From an uncultured Prevotellaceae bacterium (GTDB lineage: Bacteria; Bacteroidota; Bacteroidia; Bacteroidales; Bacteroidaceae): a stretch of DNA of 64,000 nucleotides. The position numbers were made by a program, and so were the translations under genes. Below the pieces are notes generated by a model. It searched no databases. It had not been told where the DNA came from and saw only the letters and a list, made by a program, of their open reading frames with translations. Shown piece after piece: positions 17,101-25,706 of this stretch (its first letter is position 1; the number at the start of each line of letters is the position of its first letter). Where the stretch lies: the NCBI GenBank assembly GCA_900316585.1, contig ONDM01000009.1, positions 1 through 64,000 of the forward strand, given 5' to 3'.

Positions 17101-17757
17101 GTGGGAACGCACCGGCATGAGATGGCCAAGAACAAGGATTTGCCTTATGAGTTTACCTATATGTATAGTGTGACGCTGGATTTGCCGGAGAAAGCCCGGA
17201 CCTTGATGTTGCCGGAGAACAGTCAGATTATCATCTTTGCGGCTACCGTGGCCCACGACCAGCTCAATGTACTGGAGCCTGTTACGGAGTTGACAGGTGT
17301 TCATCTGCCTTACTCCAAGGTAAATGCATCGGCGCTGAACCGGAGAAACCTGACGGCTCAGAAGCCTGTCATCGAGCGGAGTGGGGAATATCATCAGGGT
17401 GAACGTGCCGAGCTGGCAGTGGATGATGACATCACCACGAAATGGTGCGATGTGGGTGAATCCCGGGAGAAATTCATTGCCGTGGATTTAGGCAAGGAGT
17501 ATGAAGTCAAGGGCTGGCATGTGGTTCATGCGGGTATGGAATCATTGGATTATATCACCAAGGAATATGCCCTGCAGGTAAAGGCTGAGGGTGATGCAGA
17601 ATGGCGTACGGTAGATACGGTCTACGATAATAATTCGTTTGAGACGGACCGTTTGCTGGCTGCTCCGGTAAAGGCTCGTTATGTGCGGCTTTTCATCACC
17701 AAGGCTGATCAGGATGAAGGAACTACCGTGCGACTCTATGAATTCCAGGTTTATTAA
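14170..17757 (+). CDS. GH38 family alpha-mannosidase with C-terminal CBM32-like domain
   Basis: This 1195-aa exported protein is a glycoside hydrolase of family 38 (retaining, zinc-dependent alpha-mannosidases). After a signal peptide (cleavage near VRAQ) come the zinc ligands in NAHFDTQWNWD (His30, Asp32) and the likely nucleophile Asp143 in FLPDCFGFPY. HQFHDDVTGTSI supplies the further conserved active-site segment. The middle and C-terminal beta domains are typical of the family. The final ~140 residues (from about 1055) form an F5/8-type-C, CBM32-like domain (ERAELAVDDDITTKWCD, FIAVDLGKEYEVKGW, YVRLFI). It likely trims alpha-mannosides of host N-glycans or yeast mannan in the periplasm or at the cell surface. 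It is downstream of the esterase gene; no SusC/D pair is nearby. Confidence 0.9.
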   Translation: MRKLALLALFMSVSFLSVRAQKAYVVSNAHFDTQWNWDVQKSISEYVPKTMETNLYLLSRYPDYIFNFEGGVKYSWMKEYYPLEYEAVKQYIKLGRWHVTGSSWDANDANIGSPESLTRNILYGQQFYQQEFGVQGTDIFLPDCFGFPYILPSIAAHSGLIGFSTQKLQWREKPFYDNGRKVPFDFGLWQGVDGSRIMLVADAHGYTTKWADADLSYNSSLKKIVESNPLKMTYHYYGTGDTGGSPTLESVRAVQKGVHGNGPVQIISATSDQMYKDFLPFENHPELPVFNGELLMDVHGTGTYTSQAAMKLFNRRNELLSTAAERAAVMADFQGLASYPKALFTENHRRYILHQFHDDVTGTSIPRAYEFSWNDELIALNSFSNALKTAAGATSNLLDTQVRGIPVVLYNPSSFTAEDVVELCLPVSRKVNGVTVYNGEGEAVPSQLLEVNDSVLKVLVSAKVPAVGYEVYDVRLSASKSHGEIGVSSRSIENSVYKVTLDEHGDISSIYDKRYNKELVEQGKAIRLALFTKNPSYNWPAWEIRKTTIDAEPVPVTENVKITVAEEGALRSAIQVERKYGESTFCQLIRLNEGAQSDRIDIVNYIDWGTTNALLKVEFPLQVSNPKASYDIGLGHIQRGNNTDIAYEVYSHYWTDLTDKSGEYGVAVLNNGKYGWDKPADNLIRLSLLHTPSTRSGYRYQSRQDFGHHEFTYSIVGHKGSLQEVNVPQKAELVNQTIQAFRAPKHKGVLGRSFSMVQTDNPYVVLKAFKQAEEDEDAYILRYYETAGKEQHVKLSFAGPVKLAEEVNGVEQFKNAASFQGNQLNFDIQPFGIRSFKVKLEKKARHEMEQASLELPYNLLSASYNGLRRTVNFDGKGYAFAAELLPSSLDYKGIHFSFPVPDSLNVVKCRGQEVELPQGNYNKVHLLVASIGEDQYASFFVDGKEQTVVVPSYTGFFGQWGHTGHTEGYVKPADVAFVGTHRHEMAKNKDLPYEFTYMYSVTLDLPEKARTLMLPENSQIIIFAATVAHDQLNVLEPVTELTGVHLPYSKVNASALNRRNLTAQKPVIERSGEYHQGERAELAVDDDITTKWCDVGESREKFIAVDLGKEYEVKGWHVVHAGMESLDYITKEYALQVKAEGDAEWRTVDTVYDNNSFETDRLLAAPVKARYVRLFITKADQDEGTTVRLYEFQVY

Positions 17758-17799
17758 TGATTTTAACGACCATTTAGCCTCTATTTCATAAAAATATAA

Positions 17800-17807
17800 T
17801 AAATTTG
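17800..17807 (+). promoter_or_regulatory. -7 element upstream of the Na/Pi cotransporter gene
   Basis: TAAATTTG fits TAnnTTTG and lies 19 nt before the start codon; no clear -33 box was seen. Confidence 0.45.
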
Positions 17808-17826
17808 TGGCAACATTGTAATTTTT

Positions 17827-19524
17827 ATGGACTCGGTAATTAATGTCTTATCTCTTCTGGGCTCGTTGGGTCTCTTCCTTTATGGAATGAAGATCATGAG
17901 TGAGGGTCTGGAAAAGTTCGCGGGCGACAGGCTTCGCTCTATCCTGGCAGCCATGACGAAAAATAGGGTTATGGGCGTTTTCACAGGTATTCTTATCACA
18001 GCTTTGATTCAGTCTTCCAGTGCCACAACCGTTATGGTGGTTTCCTTTGTGAACGCTGGCTTGATGACGTTGAAACAGGCGATTGGTGTCATTATGGGTG
18101 CCAACGTGGGTACTACAGTCACTGCCTGGATTATCTCTGCTGTAGGCTTTAAGGTGAATATCTCGGCCTTCGCCGTTCCACTGCTGGCTTTCGGTTTGCC
18201 GTTGATATTCAATCATAAGTCCAGCCGGAAGAGTCTGGGTGAGTTCATCTTCGGTTTCTCTTTCCTGTTTATGGGTTTGAGCTTCCTGCAGACGGCTGCC
18301 ACGAATCTGAACATAGGTGAGCTGGTGGCAAGCATGCTGGCACACATCCCTTATGATAATATCTTCACGATCATCATCTTTATCATCGTGGGTGCGATAG
18401 TAACCATGGTGGTTCAGGCTTCCGCTGCAACCATGGCCATTACCTTGATGCTGTTCGACATGCATATCGATGGCTTCGGGTTTGAACAGGCTGCTGCCTT
18501 GGCCATGGGTCAGAACATCGGTACTACCATCACAGCCTTTATGGCATCACTCACAGCGAATACGCAGGCAAGGCGAGCTGCACTGGCTCACATGTTCTTC
18601 AACGTGTTCGGTGTATTGCTGGTGCTGATCATGTTCTATCCGGCATGCAATGCGGTGAGCTGGTTCGTGACCGATGTGATGGGTGTGCACGGCAATGACT
18701 TGTACAAACTTTCTGCTTTCCACACGGCATTCAACATCTTTAATACACTGGTGCTGATAGGATTTGTGAACCAGATAGAGAAATTCGTCTGCAAGGTGCT
18801 TCCGATGAAGGAGCAGGAAGGCGTACATCGGTTGAAGTACATCTCCGGTGGTATATTGAGTACGGCAGAACTTTCTATCATACAGGCTCAAAAGGAAATC
18901 AATTCGTTTGCTGCGCGTTGCCACAGGATGCTGGGTATTGTGAACCTCTTGCTTCATACAGAGGATGAAAAGGAGTTCAACAAGCAGTTTGCCCGGATAG
19001 AGAAGTACGAGAGTATCACGGATAATATGGAGATGGAGATAGCCCGGTACCTGAACAAGGTAAGCGAGGGCCGACTCTCCGATGAATCCAAGGCTTGGAT
19101 AGCTAAGATGCTGAGGCAGATCTCGGAGCTGGAGAGTATAGGCGACAGCTGCTATAATCTGGGTAGAACGCTGAACCGGAAGCGTCAGTACAACAAGGAG
19201 AACTTCACCGAACAGCAGATGGACCGTATGGAAACCATGCTGGATTTGGTGGATAAGGCTCTGGCTGAGATGGAGAAGAAGGTGGCTCTGACGGAATTGC
19301 GACCCAATATCAACCAGTGTTACAATATAGAGAATGAGATAAACAACTACCGTACGCAGCTGAAGAACCAGAACTTGAGTGATGTGAACTCTGGTGTATA
19401 CAGCTATCAGCTGGGTGTGTTCTACATTGATTTCATCTGCGAGTGTGAGAAGTGCGGTGACTATGTAATGAACGTGGTTCAGGCTGGTAAAGGGTTGAAT
19501 AATGACTATGATCTTTCTGCTTAA
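17827..19524 (+). CDS. Na/Pi cotransporter family protein with PhoU-like tail
   Basis: This 565-aa inner-membrane protein imports phosphate with sodium. It has the two inverted Na/Pi-cotransporter repeats: the first with the signature ALIQSSSATTVMVV (about 60-73), the second with VVQASAATMAITL and MGQNIGTTITAF. The membrane part spans about residues 1-320. The C-terminal ~220 residues are helical and PhoU-like (RIEKYESITDNMEMEIARYLN, ISELESIGDSCYNLGR) and probably regulate transport. A -7 promoter box lies just upstream. Its TAA overlaps the cobQ start by one base (TAATG), so the cobalamin gene may be translated from the same message, though the functional link between phosphate and cobalamin genes is not obvious. 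Confidence 0.9.
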   Translation: MDSVINVLSLLGSLGLFLYGMKIMSEGLEKFAGDRLRSILAAMTKNRVMGVFTGILITALIQSSSATTVMVVSFVNAGLMTLKQAIGVIMGANVGTTVTAWIISAVGFKVNISAFAVPLLAFGLPLIFNHKSSRKSLGEFIFGFSFLFMGLSFLQTAATNLNIGELVASMLAHIPYDNIFTIIIFIIVGAIVTMVVQASAATMAITLMLFDMHIDGFGFEQAAALAMGQNIGTTITAFMASLTANTQARRAALAHMFFNVFGVLLVLIMFYPACNAVSWFVTDVMGVHGNDLYKLSAFHTAFNIFNTLVLIGFVNQIEKFVCKVLPMKEQEGVHRLKYISGGILSTAELSIIQAQKEINSFAARCHRMLGIVNLLLHTEDEKEFNKQFARIEKYESITDNMEMEIARYLNKVSEGRLSDESKAWIAKMLRQISELESIGDSCYNLGRTLNRKRQYNKENFTEQQMDRMETMLDLVDKALAEMEKKVALTELRPNINQCYNIENEINNYRTQLKNQNLSDVNSGVYSYQLGVFYIDFICECEKCGDYVMNVVQAGKGLNNDYDLSA

Positions 19525-21020
19525 TGCCTAAAGGGATGAAACAGAAGTTGCATCCTATTATGTTGGCTGGTACGGGCAGCGATGTGGGGAAGAGTGTCCT
19601 TGCTGCTGCCCTATGCCGTATATTTTTGCAGGATGGGTATCGTCCTGCTCCGTTCAAGGCTCAGAATATGGCCTTGAATTCCTATGCCACTCCAGAGGGG
19701 CTGGAGATTGGCCGTGCACAGGCTGTCCAAGCTGAGGCTGCTGGAATCCCTTGCAGTACAGATATGAATCCGTTGCTGCTTAAGCCTTCATCCGACCATA
19801 CCTCTCAGGTGGTCCTCAATGGGAAGCCTATTGGCAACCGGAATGCCTACGATTATTTCAGGGTGGAGGGGCGTGATGAGCTTCGGAAGGAAGTGCATGC
19901 GGCTTTCGACCGGCTTTCCCAGCGTTTCAATCCCATCGTGATGGAGGGGGCGGGAAGTATCTCGGAAATCAATCTCAAGGATACGGATTTGGTGAACATG
20001 TCCATGGCCCGGTATGCCGATGCGGATGTGATTCTGGTGGCTGATATCGACCGGGGAGGTGTTTTCGCCAGTGCGTACGGTTCTATCATGCTTCAGGAGC
20101 CGGAGGACCAGAAGCGGATTAAAGGCATCATCGTAAACAAGTTCAGGGGTGACATCCGTCTTTTCCAGGAGGGGGTGAGAATCATGGAGCGTATCTGTGG
20201 GGTTCCTGTCTTAGGGGTGATTCCTTATTTTAATGATATTCATATAGAGGAGGAGGACTCGCTGTCTCTGGAATATAAGCATCTGCAGGCGGAACAGGGG
20301 AAAATCAATGTGGCTGTGGTCCTGCTTCGACACTTGTCGAACTTCACCGACTTCGACCGGTTGGAGATGGACGACCGGGTGCATTTGTACTACACCAATA
20401 ATACGGAAGAGCTTCAGAAAGCGGATATCATTATCGTTCCTGGGAGTAAGAGCACCTTGAGTGATTTGTATGAATTACGTAGGAATGGCGTGGCGCAGGC
20501 TATCCTGAGGGCTCACAGGCAAGGGAAGACCATCTTGGGCATCTGTGGTGGCTTTCAGATTTTAGGTCGTGAGGTGCTGGACCCTGATGGGGTAGAGGGC
20601 TCTATCCATCAGTTGCCTGGCTTAGGTTTGCTGCCTACCTCTACTTCCATGACGGGGGAAAAGGTAACCCGTCAGGTGGAGTTTTCTTTCAGGGGGAAAG
20701 AGGGACTGAAGGGGTATGAGATTCACATGGGTGAGACTTCGTTCCTGGAGGAAGGGGTGGAACCGTTTGTGGTCTTCCCCGATGGGCATGCCGACGGGTG
20801 TTTCATCAGTCAGAAGTGTATGGGAACCTACATTCATGGGATTTTAGACAATGAGGTTTTCATCGACTATCTATTGGAGCCTTATTCCGACAAGCTGAAA
20901 CATACGGAAATAGATTATCAGGCTTACAAGGAGGAACAGTACGACAAGCTTGCAGACCATGTGAGGAAGCATCTGAATGTGCCGCTCTTGTACCGGATTA
21001 TGCAAGGAAAAAAAGGATAG
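19524..21020 (+). CDS. cobQ: cobyric acid synthase CobQ/CbiP
   Basis: This glutamine-dependent amidotransferase (498 aa) amidates the b, d, e and g side chains of adenosylcobyrinic a,c-diamide to give adenosylcobyric acid. The N-terminal ATP-binding domain carries GTGSDVGKSVLAAALCR and the CobQ signature PFKAQNMALNSYAT; the C-terminal GATase1 domain has the nucleophile in LGICGGFQILG and a conserved GTYIHGI. Length is normal. The ATG at 19524 overlaps the stop of the phosphate transporter gene; ATG 19536 is an alternative. Its 3' end overlaps that of cbiB on the other strand by 23 nt, so the two operons converge and could interfere. It is the only late corrin-ring gene on the plus strand and has no riboswitch of its own. 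Confidence 0.94.
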   Translation: MPKGMKQKLHPIMLAGTGSDVGKSVLAAALCRIFLQDGYRPAPFKAQNMALNSYATPEGLEIGRAQAVQAEAAGIPCSTDMNPLLLKPSSDHTSQVVLNGKPIGNRNAYDYFRVEGRDELRKEVHAAFDRLSQRFNPIVMEGAGSISEINLKDTDLVNMSMARYADADVILVADIDRGGVFASAYGSIMLQEPEDQKRIKGIIVNKFRGDIRLFQEGVRIMERICGVPVLGVIPYFNDIHIEEEDSLSLEYKHLQAEQGKINVAVVLLRHLSNFTDFDRLEMDDRVHLYYTNNTEELQKADIIIVPGSKSTLSDLYELRRNGVAQAILRAHRQGKTILGICGGFQILGREVLDPDGVEGSIHQLPGLGLLPTSTSMTGEKVTRQVEFSFRGKEGLKGYEIHMGETSFLEEGVEPFVVFPDGHADGCFISQKCMGTYIHGILDNEVFIDYLLEPYSDKLKHTEIDYQAYKEEQYDKLADHVRKHLNVPLLYRIMQGKKG

Positions 21021-21927
21021 GGATAGACAGGATGATGAAGAGAAATTCAACCTTCCGGTTAATGCTGGTGGCTTTTAGCAAGTCCTGTGTGGTCAGTTCT
21101 CTGTCGTTCTCACCGATATACGGTTTATAGAAAATCTCCCCGAAATAATTGTGAGGACCTCCAAAACGACAGTCGAGGATTCCTGCCAAGGCTGCTTCCG
21201 GCCAACCGGAATTAGGGCTGGCATGACATCGGCTGTATTTCAAGATGAACTGGAAGAGTGGCTTCAGTTTCTTGCCGCTAACCAAGGCCATGAATAGGGC
21301 GGTCAGCCTGGCTGGGATGTAATTGAAGGCATCATCGATACGGGCAGCCCAGCAACCGAAATCTTTGTACTTGGCATTCTGATAGCCTATCATGGAGTCT
21401 AGTGTGTTGACCATCTTATACATCAAAGCCCCAGGTACGCCAAGCAGTAAGAACCAGAAGAGGGGAGCGATGACTCCGTCGCTCAGATTCTCAGCCAAGG
21501 TTTCCAACGCAGCCTTTCTTACCTCCTGTTCGGTGAGGTTCTGCGTGTCACGGCCTACAATCCGTGCTACTTGCTTCCGGCCTTTTTCCAAGGATTCGTT
21601 TAAAGCGAAAAAGACCTGACTTACTTCTTTGATAAGGGTAGTGCCTGCCAGACAGTAAAAGAGGAGAATGGCTCCTAGTACTTGATAGGCGAGGGAACTC
21701 CAACTTTGCACAGCATGCAAAACCACGGCAGGGAGCAGAAAAGCAAGGATGATGGAGCAGACAGAAAAGACAGCTCCTTTTGCCAATCTATGCTTGTTCT
21801 TGTTTAAGTGGCGTTCTCCCGCAGCAATCCATTTCCCATAATAGACGATGGGATGAGGAAGGCTGGTAGGATCACCGATAAGTAGGTCTAGTACCCATGC
21901 TAAAAGTAAGATGAAAATCTGTTCCAT
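20998..21927 (-). CDS. cbiB: adenosylcobinamide-phosphate synthase CbiB
   Basis: CbiB, an inner-membrane protein (309 aa), joins aminopropanol phosphate to adenosylcobyric acid, the last step before nucleotide-loop assembly. It shows the family N-terminus (WVLDLLIGDPTSLPHPIVYYGKWI), the conserved LAENLSDGVIAPLFWF and KMVNTLDSMIGYQN segments, and several hydrophobic helices. The ATG at 21927 forms TAATG with the stop of the upstream cobD-type gene, so coupled translation is likely; a GTG at 21942 in the same frame is the alternative. It is the last gene of the minus-strand cob operon, and the 3' end overlaps cobQ by 23 nt. No terminator was seen. Confidence 0.93.
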   Translation of the reverse strand: MEQIFILLLAWVLDLLIGDPTSLPHPIVYYGKWIAAGERHLNKNKHRLAKGAVFSVCSIILAFLLPAVVLHAVQSWSSLAYQVLGAILLFYCLAGTTLIKEVSQVFFALNESLEKGRKQVARIVGRDTQNLTEQEVRKAALETLAENLSDGVIAPLFWFLLLGVPGALMYKMVNTLDSMIGYQNAKYKDFGCWAARIDDAFNYIPARLTALFMALVSGKKLKPLFQFILKYSRCHASPNSGWPEAALAGILDCRFGGPHNYFGEIFYKPYIGENDRELTTQDLLKATSINRKVEFLFIILSIPILFFLA

Positions 21928-22940
21928 TAGGCTAATATCCACTCTTCAATAGCGGACAACAATAATTCGTTCTCTTCCGGACTTTGTACGGCAATGCGGA
22001 AGAACCGTTCATCCAGTCCTTCAAAATTGCTGCAGTCTCGTATCAGTATCTGATGCTCCTTCGCCAGATAGTCTTTCAGGGCTGAGGCCTTCCCGTTCCG
22101 GAGCTGGACCAACAGGAAATTGGTCTTGCTGGGCCAAACTTCCATTCCTCCTATTTCCGTAAGCCTTCTGCCTACATATTCGCACTCGTCGAGCAGGCCT
22201 TCTAAATCCAGCTCATACTCATCTTCATGCTGAAGCAGGTAGTACCCTGCCTGTATAGCCAGCTGGTTCACACTCCATGGCATGCGATGAGCGGCAATTT
22301 GACGGATAAGAGAAAGTGGGGCAGTGAGGTAACCTAACCGTAAACCGGGTATGGCAAACTCCTTGGTCAGGGAATGGATGAGAATGACATTCGGGTAAAG
22401 AACGGCTTCGTTGGTACGGAGCAGGGGTTCTGCAGTCAGACTTTCATAGGATTGGTCAATCACGAAGATGGAACCCTGATGCTTTTCTATGCAGTCCAAC
22501 AGTTCTTCTCTGCTTAGTACAGAACCTGTGGGGTTATTCGGGTTGCAGAGCCAGATGAATTGGGCATCTGCAGGAATGGCATCTAGGCTGAAGATAGATT
22601 TTACCGTGTGACCATTCATCCGGCAGGCATCGGCATATTCACTGAAGGTAGGCATGAGAATGGCGGAACGGCTTCCGTGGAAAGACTGTGCAGTGAGGTA
22701 GATGCTTTCCGTAGCACCATTGGTAATGCAGATGCATTCGGCAGGGATATCCAACCTTTTGCTAAGCAGTTCATCTAGGGGAGAACCGGTAGGGTTGGGG
22801 TAGTCTTTGATGGAAAGCAACCGGTCTTTCAAGAACTCAACTAACCCGCTGTGGTCTATTCCCCCAGGGATGTTGGAACTGAAGTCGTGCTTGATTCCAG
22901 CTTCATACTTGTATTTATCGTTTCCGTGACCTATGACCAT
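21927..22940 (-). CDS. cobD: threonine-phosphate decarboxylase-like aminotransferase CobD
   Basis: This PLP-dependent class I/II aminotransferase-fold enzyme (337 aa) probably makes (R)-1-amino-2-propanol phosphate from L-threonine phosphate for CbiB. It has the N-terminal FSSNIPGG substrate motif, WLCNPNNPTGSV, IDQSYESL and the PLP lysine in SLTKEFAIPGLRLGY (Lys193). The frame extends to a TTG at 22961, but that codon lies within a TATCTTTG element (minus strand, 22959-22966), so ATG 22940 is preferred. That element may be an internal promoter. The gene follows the permease gene by 37 nt and is coupled to cbiB through TAATG. Threonine kinase (PduX type) was not seen in the window. Confidence 0.88.
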   Translation of the reverse strand: MVIGHGNDKYKYEAGIKHDFSSNIPGGIDHSGLVEFLKDRLLSIKDYPNPTGSPLDELLSKRLDIPAECICITNGATESIYLTAQSFHGSRSAILMPTFSEYADACRMNGHTVKSIFSLDAIPADAQFIWLCNPNNPTGSVLSREELLDCIEKHQGSIFVIDQSYESLTAEPLLRTNEAVLYPNVILIHSLTKEFAIPGLRLGYLTAPLSLIRQIAAHRMPWSVNQLAIQAGYYLLQHEDEYELDLEGLLDECEYVGRRLTEIGGMEVWPSKTNFLLVQLRNGKASALKDYLAKEHQILIRDCSNFEGLDERFFRIAVQSPEENELLLSAIEEWILA

Positions 22941-22977
22941 ATTTCTTGCTTCTGAGTGCAAAGATATAACTTTTGCC

Positions 22978-23994
22978 TTATTTCTTGCGACGAAGCAGCA
23001 CCCAAAGTGCTACAGGGGCACCAATTAATGCGGTAACGGAATTGATAGGCAAGGCTCCTTCAAAGCCGGGCAATCGTGCTATAAGGTTGCAGATTAGGGC
23101 CAAGTCGGCTCCACAGAAGAGGGAGGCAGGCAATAAGATGCGATGGTCTGACCTCCGGAAAAGGCCTCTGCAGATATGAGGAACGGCTAGACCTAAGAAC
23201 ATGATAGGTCCGCAGTACGCCGTGACGATGGCAGTAAGAATACCTGCTGATGAGATAATCAGCAATCGGGTTCTTTTGATATTCAGTCCTAGATTTACGG
23301 CATACATTTCTCCTAGCAGGAGCATGTTTAGGGGCTTGGCCAACAGCATGGAGAGGGGGAGGAGGATACTCATCAACCCCACAAACACATAGACTTGTCC
23401 TCCAGTTACACGGGCAAAAGAACCTAGGCCCCAGATGACATAGGCACGGATGTCTTCCTCAGAGGAGAAATACTTCAATACACCGATAATGGCACTTGCA
23501 ATGTAGCCTATCATGACACCGACAATGAGTAGGGTGGCATTGCCACGAACGCGTTGGGAAAGGTACACGATGATAGCCATGACCGACATGGCACCGATAA
23601 TGGCTGCCAGCGTGAGGGCTGTGTTCCCAAAGAAACCGAATTGCGTCATGAATCCCCCACCGATGGTGCCTGAGAGCAGCACGACAAATGCCACACCTAG
23701 ACTGGCTGCACTGCTGATACCCAATACCGATGGTCCAGCCAATGGATTATGGAACACGGTCTGCATTTCAAGACCAGCTACGGCAAGACCCGCACCACAG
23801 GCAATGGCTGTGAGAGTCTGAGGCAAGCGCGTCATGAGTACGATATTGGTCCACACTTCAGAGTCGGAACCTTCCCCAAAGAGAATCCGGAACACCTCAT
23901 TAGCAGGGATGGGAACGGAGCCCAGACCTAAGTTGATGATGGCCAGTATCGGGATGAGTATGATAAGTACGGTCAGGAGGGTGTATTTTCGCAT
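22978..23994 (-). CDS. FecCD/BtuC-type ABC transporter permease
   Basis: This 338-aa inner-membrane permease belongs to the FecCD family (BtuC, FhuB, FecD), which moves cobalamin, heme or siderophores from the periplasm. Features are about ten hydrophobic helices, the family segments RLPQTLTAIACGAGLAVAG and NPLAGPSVLGISSAASLG, and the coupling region MFLGLAVPHICRGLFRR.DHR. Its place inside a riboswitch-driven cob operon points to a corrinoid or cobalt-complex substrate. The start overlaps the cbiJ-cbiD stop by 22 nt. No ATPase subunit gene is adjacent or elsewhere in the window. The likely binding protein is encoded at 38940-40076 under the second riboswitch. Substrate is inferred from context only. 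Confidence 0.9.
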   Translation of the reverse strand: MRKYTLLTVLIILIPILAIINLGLGSVPIPANEVFRILFGEGSDSEVWTNIVLMTRLPQTLTAIACGAGLAVAGLEMQTVFHNPLAGPSVLGISSAASLGVAFVVLLSGTIGGGFMTQFGFFGNTALTLAAIIGAMSVMAIIVYLSQRVRGNATLLIVGVMIGYIASAIIGVLKYFSSEEDIRAYVIWGLGSFARVTGGQVYVFVGLMSILLPLSMLLAKPLNMLLLGEMYAVNLGLNIKRTRLLIISSAGILTAIVTAYCGPIMFLGLAVPHICRGLFRRSDHRILLPASLFCGADLALICNLIARLPGFEGALPINSVTALIGAPVALWVLLRRKK

Positions 23995-25706
23995 ATCAGT
24001 TTTACTTCAAGTTCCCCGTCGGGGAAAACAGTTTTACAATGTTGATAGCAAAGCTCTTCTATCTTGTCGAAGAAAGAGGATGGCATGAAGCTCCAAAGTT
24101 CACGAGCCAGGTTGATGCTGTCAATCCTACCGGCATACTCTGGTTCTGCCAACGACTTCAAGAACGCTTTGTTCATCATGATTTTATGGGAATGGGTATC
24201 CAAATGGCCTTCTGCCAGTTTCACGGCTTTCCCTATCATAATGGCTAGTGTGACTTTGTGGAAGCCTATGCGTCGGGCTGCTTTCAAGGATTCTCCGATG
24301 AAATTGCCATAATGAATGCAGCGAATATCCTTTTCTTTCTTCAATGCCTGTTCACTCTTGAGTCCAGAAACAAGTCCAATCTCCTCACATCCGATGGCTT
24401 TTGCCACTTGCATTTCACGGGCTATGCTTTGCTGCCAAGCCTCATTGGAAAATGGAGCTACGATTCCAGATGTGCCGATGATGCTGATTCCATGTAAGAC
24501 TCCGACTCTAGGGTTAAATGTCTTTTTTGCAATCTCAGCACCATTCTCCACGGAGATGGTAATGTCGAAATCCGCTGTTGTCAGCGCACGGATTTCATCG
24601 GTAATCATTTTTCGTGGGGTAGGGTTTATGGCAGGTTCTCCCACCGGAATACCTAATCCGGGCAAGGTAACGACACCCACTCCTTCTCCATGCAGGAAAC
24701 GGATGCCTTGGGTTCCCGGAGTGAGTCTTGCCGTGATTTTACATCCTTTTGTCACATCGGGGTCATCACTGAAATCTTTTACGGTAGAAGCCACCCCTAC
24801 ATCTTCCACTTGTACAGGCATGGTCATGACCTCTCCATCAGGGAGGGCAAAGTGAACTTCTTCCGGTGTGTCTTGATACAGTAAGGAGATTAAGGCGGCT
24901 TTTACGGCTGCTGTGGCACACGCTCCAGTAGTGAAACCTGTTTTCAGTTTGAAGAAATCCGGGGCAAGGTGCTCAATGGAACGACGCAAGCCATATTTGC
25001 CAGTGGCATAAATCCAATGGTCGGGTAAGGAAGGATGCTCCACCACAAAGACTTTCAGCCCTAATTCAAGTGCTGCATTCACTTTGTTCTTAAATCCACC
25101 GCTTTCACCGCTTTCCTTGGTAAGGATGGCATCGCATCCTATTTCCTGCATGAGCTTTCTCTCTTCTTCCTTGGAGGGCAAAGAATGGTCTTCAGGATAG
25201 TAGATGAGGTGGGATTGTGGGAAGTTGTTGTTTTTAGCGATTTCCAAACTATCCGGACGATGCAGAATACGGAAAAGAGTATGATGCTTGCTCCAATAGG
25301 GAGCCAGTTTGGAAATGGTATTGGTGCCCGACAAAGCCAGCAGGCATTTTAGGTCGTAACTTTCCATCTTCCGGATGGCATCTTCATAGCTTTGGCAGTA
25401 AATAACGCCTTCCTGATGAGGCTCGAACATTCTTTGCAGGCGGATGACAGGTATATTCTGCATCTGGATGGCCTGATGCAAGTTCATGGCAAACGGATGG
25501 GCAGCATCAACGATGCATTTGATTTCGTGCTCCGCACAGAAAGTACTGATATCTTCTGCGGTCATGGCTCCCCTAAGACGGATGCCATTTTGCATCTCCA
25601 CGGTTTGCAGATCACTTTTCGTGGAGTAGTAAAATGGGGTTCCCGCCTGGTCGCAGACATCTACCGCCAATCGTCCTTCTGTGGTTCCACCGAAAATCAG
25701 AATCAT
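23973..25706 (-). CDS. CbiJ-CbiD fusion: cobalt-precorrin-6A reductase / cobalt-precorrin-5B C1-methyltransferase
   Basis: This bifunctional 577-aa protein joins two steps of the anaerobic corrin pathway. Residues 1-245 are CbiJ/CobK, the NAD(P)H-dependent cobalt-precorrin-6A reductase (start MILIFGGTTEGRLAVDVC; DAAHPFAMNLHQAIQ; TKESGESGGF). Residues from about 250 are CbiD, the AdoMet-dependent C1-methyltransferase that acts after acetaldehyde loss (KLKTGFTTGACATAAVKAAL; PDVTKGCKI; TGTSG-like IIGTSGIVAPFS). CbiD is specific to the anaerobic route, which agrees with CbiK and CbiG. The start overlaps the upstream cbiG-cbiF stop by 4 nt, so translation is coupled. Both domains are full length. 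Confidence 0.93.
   Translation of the reverse strand: MILIFGGTTEGRLAVDVCDQAGTPFYYSTKSDLQTVEMQNGIRLRGAMTAEDISTFCAEHEIKCIVDAAHPFAMNLHQAIQMQNIPVIRLQRMFEPHQEGVIYCQSYEDAIRKMESYDLKCLLALSGTNTISKLAPYWSKHHTLFRILHRPDSLEIAKNNNFPQSHLIYYPEDHSLPSKEEERKLMQEIGCDAILTKESGESGGFKNKVNAALELGLKVFVVEHPSLPDHWIYATGKYGLRRSIEHLAPDFFKLKTGFTTGACATAAVKAALISLLYQDTPEEVHFALPDGEVMTMPVQVEDVGVASTVKDFSDDPDVTKGCKITARLTPGTQGIRFLHGEGVGVVTLPGLGIPVGEPAINPTPRKMITDEIRALTTADFDITISVENGAEIAKKTFNPRVGVLHGISIIGTSGIVAPFSNEAWQQSIAREMQVAKAIGCEEIGLVSGLKSEQALKKEKDIRCIHYGNFIGESLKAARRIGFHKVTLAIMIGKAVKLAEGHLDTHSHKIMMNKAFLKSLAEPEYAGRIDSINLARELWSFMPSSFFDKIEELCYQHCKTVFPDGELEVKLICENTPS

Noticed and set aside
22959-22966. Confident internal promoter before cobD
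   Set aside because: TATCTTTG fits the -7 box but no -33 element is evident and the gene lies within a continuous operon; kept only as an argument for the start codon.
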